DNA from: an uncultured Eubacteriales bacterium
Lineage (GTDB): Bacteria > Bacillota > Clostridia > Oscillospirales > Oscillospiraceae
Length of the DNA stretch: 64,000 nt
Direction: 5' to 3'
NCBI GenBank assembly: GCA_902475855.1
Contig: CABSBF010000005.1
Span: forward strand, 1-64,000
This document shows positions 61,049-64,000 of the stretch, one piece after another. Within the stretch, counting starts at the first letter, position 1. The number at the start of each line of letters is the position of its first letter. The notes below the pieces were generated by a model that worked only from the letters and a program-made list of their open reading frames with translations, was not told where the DNA came from and searched no databases. Position numbers and translations under genes: made by a program.

Positions 61049-61300
61049 AAAAGAAAAAGCCCTTCGCCCAACTGGGGACGAAAGACCATGCTTCCGCGGT
61101 ACCACCCGCAATTCGCTGCAAACACAGCGCGCTCCTGCCGGTAACGGGGCGATCCGTCCGGGCCTACTTTACTGTTCAGCCGGAAGCTCACGGGAGAAAG
61201 CCTGCACTGCGGTTCGGCGGACGGTTTCAGCAATTCGTCCTCTCTGTAGCCGATGCTTCGCAGCCGGCGGCCCGGTCAAAGCCTGTTTCAATATTGCCCG
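61049..61300 (-). promoter_or_regulatory. T-box leader of pheST
   Basis: On the minus strand the leader contains AAAGTAGGCCCGGACGG, then GGGTGGTACCGCGGAAGC (61118-61101), the conserved T-box that pairs with the tRNA acceptor end. A terminator follows (CTTTCG-T-CCC / GGGCGAAGG then GCTTTTTCTTTTTT, about 61084-61049). A TTC triplet is present on the 3' side of Stem I and fits Phe, but I did not resolve the specifier loop with certainty. Confidence 0.92.
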
Positions 61301-61303
61301 ATT

Positions 61304-61332
61304 ATTCTAGCACACAAAAGGGACGGATGCAA
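61304..61332 (-). promoter_or_regulatory. pheST promoter
   Basis: On the minus strand, TTGCAT (61332-61327), a 17-bp spacer and TAGAAT (61309-61304). Confidence 0.8.
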
Positions 61333-61349
61333 GCGCTTCGGCAAAAATC

Positions 61350-61377
61350 TTGACTATTTTTCCGAAAAGCATATAAT
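61350..61377 (+). promoter_or_regulatory. nnrD-alr promoter
   Basis: TTGACT (61350-61355), a 16-bp spacer and TATAAT (61372-61377), back to back with the pheST promoter. Confidence 0.78.
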
Positions 61378-61402
61378 AAAAGCAAAAAGGGGGGCGGGAA
61401 AT

Positions 61403-62275
61403 ATGGCGAGGATTTTGGTCAGAGCGCCGCTGCGCGAGGTCAGTGCGCAGACGCTGCGGCGCTGGCTTCCCACGCGGCCGCGCAATGCGCACAAGGGGAA
61501 TTGCGGCAAGGTTCTGCTGCTCTGCGGCGCAGCAGGCTATACCGGCGCGCCTGCACTGGCGGCCGGAGGCGCGCTGCGCACAGGCGCGGGGCTTGTTTTT
61601 CTCGGCGTGGCGGAGCCGGTCTATCCCATTGTGGCGGCGAAGTTGGACGAGCCCGTCATCTTTCCTCTTCCGGCAAAGGACGGAATGCTCTGCGAGGCGG
61701 CGATCCCGGAAATTCTCTCGCGGCTTTCCGGCTGCGATGCCTGCCTGATTGGCTGCGGTCTTGGACGGAGCCAAGGGACATTTGCGGTCGTCCGTGCGGT
61801 GCTGGAGCACGCAAAATGCCCGGTTGTTGTGGATGCAGATGGCATAAACGTGCTGCAAGGGCATATAGATGTATTGCGCGGTGCGGCTTGTCCGGTCATT
61901 CTGACGCCCCATGACGGGGAGTTTCTCCGCCTCGGCGGGGTTCTGGCGGGCAGAAACCGGGTGCAGGCGGCGCGCGAGCTTTTCCAGGCGACCGGGGCGA
62001 CCATTCTTTTGAAGGGACATCGTAGTATCATCTATGGTGCTGATGGGTGTTATGTCAATCGAACAGGCAACCCGGGCATGGCTACCGGCGGAAGCGGCGA
62101 TGTGCTGTCCGGTGTGATCGTGTCCCTGCTGGGGCAGGGACTGACACCCGTGCAGGCCGCGGCAGCGGGCGCATGGCTGCATGGCGCAGCGGGCGACCGC
62201 TGTGCAAAACGACTGGGGGAGCGCGGGCTGCTGCCAACGGATCTTCTGGAGGAGCTGCCGCGACTACTGAAATAG
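61403..62275 (+). CDS. nnrD: ADP-dependent NAD(P)H-hydrate dehydratase
   Basis: A 290-aa ribokinase-fold repair enzyme that dehydrates damaged NAD(P)H hydrate with ADP. Motifs are AHKGNCGKVLLLCGA near the start, VVVDADGINVL, LTPHDGEF, and NPGMATGGSGDVLSG with the catalytic Asp. The ATG at 61403 lies behind a GGGGGGCGGG stretch; a longer reading frame upstream crosses the promoter and is not used. The NnrE epimerase domain fused in many bacteria is absent here, so NnrE must be encoded elsewhere if present. Confidence 0.95.
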   Translation: MARILVRAPLREVSAQTLRRWLPTRPRNAHKGNCGKVLLLCGAAGYTGAPALAAGGALRTGAGLVFLGVAEPVYPIVAAKLDEPVIFPLPAKDGMLCEAAIPEILSRLSGCDACLIGCGLGRSQGTFAVVRAVLEHAKCPVVVDADGINVLQGHIDVLRGAACPVILTPHDGEFLRLGGVLAGRNRVQAARELFQATGATILLKGHRSIIYGADGCYVNRTGNPGMATGGSGDVLSGVIVSLLGQGLTPVQAAAAGAWLHGAAGDRCAKRLGERGLLPTDLLEELPRLLK

Positions 62276-62286
62276 GATGTGGTTCC

Positions 62287-62856
62287 TTGCGCCGGTTTGC
62301 AGCGATTTTTCTTTTTATTATTATAATAGTAGGTACTGCTCTGACGGGCTGCGCTTCGGAAAAAGAAACGCTTTCACCTGCTATCGAATTCCGCGCCGCG
62401 GCAGCGCGGGGAGGATGTAGCTTTCACGCGGTGGTACAGGCCAATCTGGGAGAGACGGCGGCCTGTTTCGCTATGGACTGTGACGCGGCGCCGGACGGCG
62501 CGGTCACTCTGACTGTAACAGAACCGGAAACCCTCTCCGGCATCACCGCACGCGTCGCGGCGGAAACGGGACAGCTCACCTTTGACGGTCTGGCTCTGGA
62601 TTTCGGTCTGCTGGCCAACGGCAATGTCGTCCCGGCAGCAGCGCCGGCGATCGTCGCAGACTGCTGGCTGCGGCAGTATATTTCCTCTGCCGGACAGGAG
62701 AAAGAATACTACCGCGTGACCTACGAACGGGATTTTGACGAAAAAAAGCTCTTCGTGGATACATGGTTTGAAAACGCGGTACCAATTTGCGCGGAAGTGT
62801 GCTATAATGGTCAGCGTATTCTGAAATTGCAGATCACAGATTTTACTTTGAAATAA
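62287..62856 (+). CDS. Small lipoprotein between nnrD and alr
   Basis: A 189-aa predicted lipoprotein. Starting at the TTG at 62287 gives MRRFAAIFLF followed by an Ile-rich helix and a lipobox ending at C22 (LTGC), with AGGATGTGG about ten bases upstream; no ATG gives a sensible signal peptide. The rest is beta-rich (TVTEPETLSGI, LDFGLLANG, TFENAVPICAEVCYNG-like end) and faintly recalls LolA-type or outer-surface carrier folds. No family is assigned. It lies 11 bases after nnrD and 13 bases before alr. Confidence 0.78.
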   Translation: MRRFAAIFLFIIIIVGTALTGCASEKETLSPAIEFRAAAARGGCSFHAVVQANLGETAACFAMDCDAAPDGAVTLTVTEPETLSGITARVAAETGQLTFDGLALDFGLLANGNVVPAAAPAIVADCWLRQYISSAGQEKEYYRVTYERDFDEKKLFVDTWFENAVPICAEVCYNGQRILKLQITDFTLK

Positions 62857-62869
62857 CGGACGATGACAT

Positions 62870-64000
62870 ATGGATTACTTAAAGAGAACCTGGGCGGATA
62901 TTTCGCTTGACAATCTGAATCACAACTACCGGCAGCTTCGTGCGAAGCTGCCGAATACCTGCCGCTTCCTGGGCGTGGTCAAGGCCGATGCCTATGGCCA
63001 CGGCGCGGTGCCGGTCAGCCGCCACTTAAATGAGCTGGGGGCGGAGTATCTGGCCGTATCCAATATCGAGGAGGCGGTGCAGCTTCGCCGCGGCGGTATC
63101 CGCGGGCCGGTACTGATCCTCGGCTACACGCCGCCGTTTTATGCGGTCGATCTTGCCGGGATGAATCTGCGGCAGGAAGTACATAGTCTGGAATATGCCC
63201 GGCGGCTGAACGAGCGGCTGACGGGTACGAACCGCCGCATCCGCATCCACCTCAAGCTGGATACCGGGATGTCCCGCCTCGGCTTCTTTGCCTATGACGA
63301 CGATAAGACATTGGACGAGATCAAAGAGGTAGCGCAGATGCCGCACCTTCTGATCGAGGGCGCATTTACCCATTTCCCAGTGGCCGATTCGACTGCACCG
63401 GAGGATGTGGCCTTCACGCGGCTGCAATTTGAGCGATTTATGCAGATGCTCTCGGCACTGAAGGGCTGCGGCATAGAACCGGCGATCCGCCATTGCTGCA
63501 ACAGCGGCGCGAGCATCCTGTATCCGGAATATGCACTGGATATGGTGCGGCCCGGCATTGCGACCTATGGCGTTTTGCCCTCTGCGGATGTTGCGGGCAA
63601 AATCGACCTGAGGCCTGTCATGTCCCTGCGCACGACGATTTTCCAGCTCCGCGATTACGAGCCGGGCGTTTCCATCAGTTACGGCCGCGCTTATACGACA
63701 ACGGGAAAACAGCGCATCGCGGTGGTCGGCATCGGCTATGCCGACGGCCTGTCACGCAGCTTCTCCGGCAGGATTTCCTTCCTGCTGCACGGAAAGCGCG
63801 TGCCGCAGGTCGGGCGCATCTGCATGGATATGTGCATGGTGGATGTCACAAGTGTGCCGGAGGCGAAGGTCGGCGATGTGGTGACGGTGTTCGGTGAGGA
63901 CGGCGGCGACTGCATCCCGGTCGATGCACTGGCCGAGCAGCTCGGCACAATCTCCTACGAGGTTCTGTGCGGCATCAACAAGCGCATTCCGCGCATCTAT
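62870..64000 (+). CDS. alr: Alanine racemase, 3' end cut by the window
   Basis: The 377 codons present encode nearly the whole enzyme, which supplies D-alanine for peptidoglycan. PLP-binding K38 is in VVKADAYGHG and the second catalytic base Y290 is in GIGYADGL; MCMDM-like metal/substrate loop and the closing ISYEVLCGINKRIPRIY are typical. No stop codon occurs before position 64000, and only a few residues should be missing. It is the third gene of the nnrD operon. Confidence 0.97.
   Translation, partial: MDYLKRTWADISLDNLNHNYRQLRAKLPNTCRFLGVVKADAYGHGAVPVSRHLNELGAEYLAVSNIEEAVQLRRGGIRGPVLILGYTPPFYAVDLAGMNLRQEVHSLEYARRLNERLTGTNRRIRIHLKLDTGMSRLGFFAYDDDKTLDEIKEVAQMPHLLIEGAFTHFPVADSTAPEDVAFTRLQFERFMQMLSALKGCGIEPAIRHCCNSGASILYPEYALDMVRPGIATYGVLPSADVAGKIDLRPVMSLRTTIFQLRDYEPGVSISYGRAYTTTGKQRIAVVGIGYADGLSRSFSGRISFLLHGKRVPQVGRICMDMCMVDVTSVPEAKVGDVVTVFGEDGGDCIPVDALAEQLGTISYEVLCGINKRIPRIY

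Overview
The window looks like chromosomal DNA from an anaerobic, low-oxygen-lifestyle member of the Bacillota, class Clostridia, most plausibly an Oscillospirales-type gut organism. The reasons are the AraC/YesM-type two-component system, CUT1 sugar ABC systems without their own ATPase, many lipobox lipoproteins, a sortase-type surface anchor, IreB, an L10 leader, a T-box ahead of pheST, a CCA-encoding tRNA-Leu, and an Hdr/Flx electron-bifurcation cluster. The DNA is fairly GC-rich and no mobile element, CRISPR array, rRNA or phage gene was seen. The left edge cuts the upstream region of the first gene and the right edge cuts the 3' end of alr.

Region 1 (91-30272) reads as a glycoprotein N-glycan utilisation locus. 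A large surface-anchored GH85 endo-beta-N-acetylglucosaminidase is followed by a YesM/YesN-like two-component system with its own sugar-binding lipoprotein. Then come a MATE exporter and a GcnA-like GH20 hexosaminidase (both minus strand), and a CUT1 importer (two permeases and a binding protein). The plus-strand catabolic operon follows: GH38 alpha-mannosidase, GH3 glycosidase, xylulokinase, L-fucose-isomerase-like enzyme, LacX-type epimerase, GH2 beta-mannosidase and a YesL-like DUF624 protein. nagB comes last, from its own promoter. GH85 would release the glycan outside the cell, the importer would take it in, GH38/GH2/GH20/GH3 would dismantle it, and NagB would feed GlcNAc-derived sugar into glycolysis. 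The importer and the hexosaminidase share a TTTTCATACTA box; at the importer it is a 21-bp tandem repeat next to the core promoter, as expected for an AraC-family activator.

Region 2 (30475-41244) is mixed: pyroglutamyl peptidase, a DUF4349 lipoprotein, a potABCD polyamine importer whose binding protein has a C-terminal membrane anchor, an operon of three lipoproteins led by an M4 metalloprotease, and tRNA-Leu(TAA).

Region 3 (41306-53692) is the most unusual part. It holds a minus-strand operon, apparently under a LysR regulator, encoding a malate-type dehydrogenase, class II fumarase, HdrB, HdrC, HdrA, an MvhD/FlxD-like protein, two iron-sulfur proteins, a PyrK-like FAD/NAD protein (FlxA-like), and a soluble FrdB/FrdA pair with no membrane subunits. 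Together these suggest a complete oxaloacetate-to-succinate branch whose last step is wired to a flavin-bifurcating NADH/ferredoxin complex.

Region 4 (53893-64000) starts with a cobalamin-type riboswitch and terminator that has no gene downstream on its strand. Housekeeping genes follow: rplJ-rplL with the L10 leader, an NlpC/P60 cell-wall hydrolase with a 26-serine linker, a small unknown protein, IreB, pheST with a T-box, then divergently nnrD, a small lipoprotein and alr.
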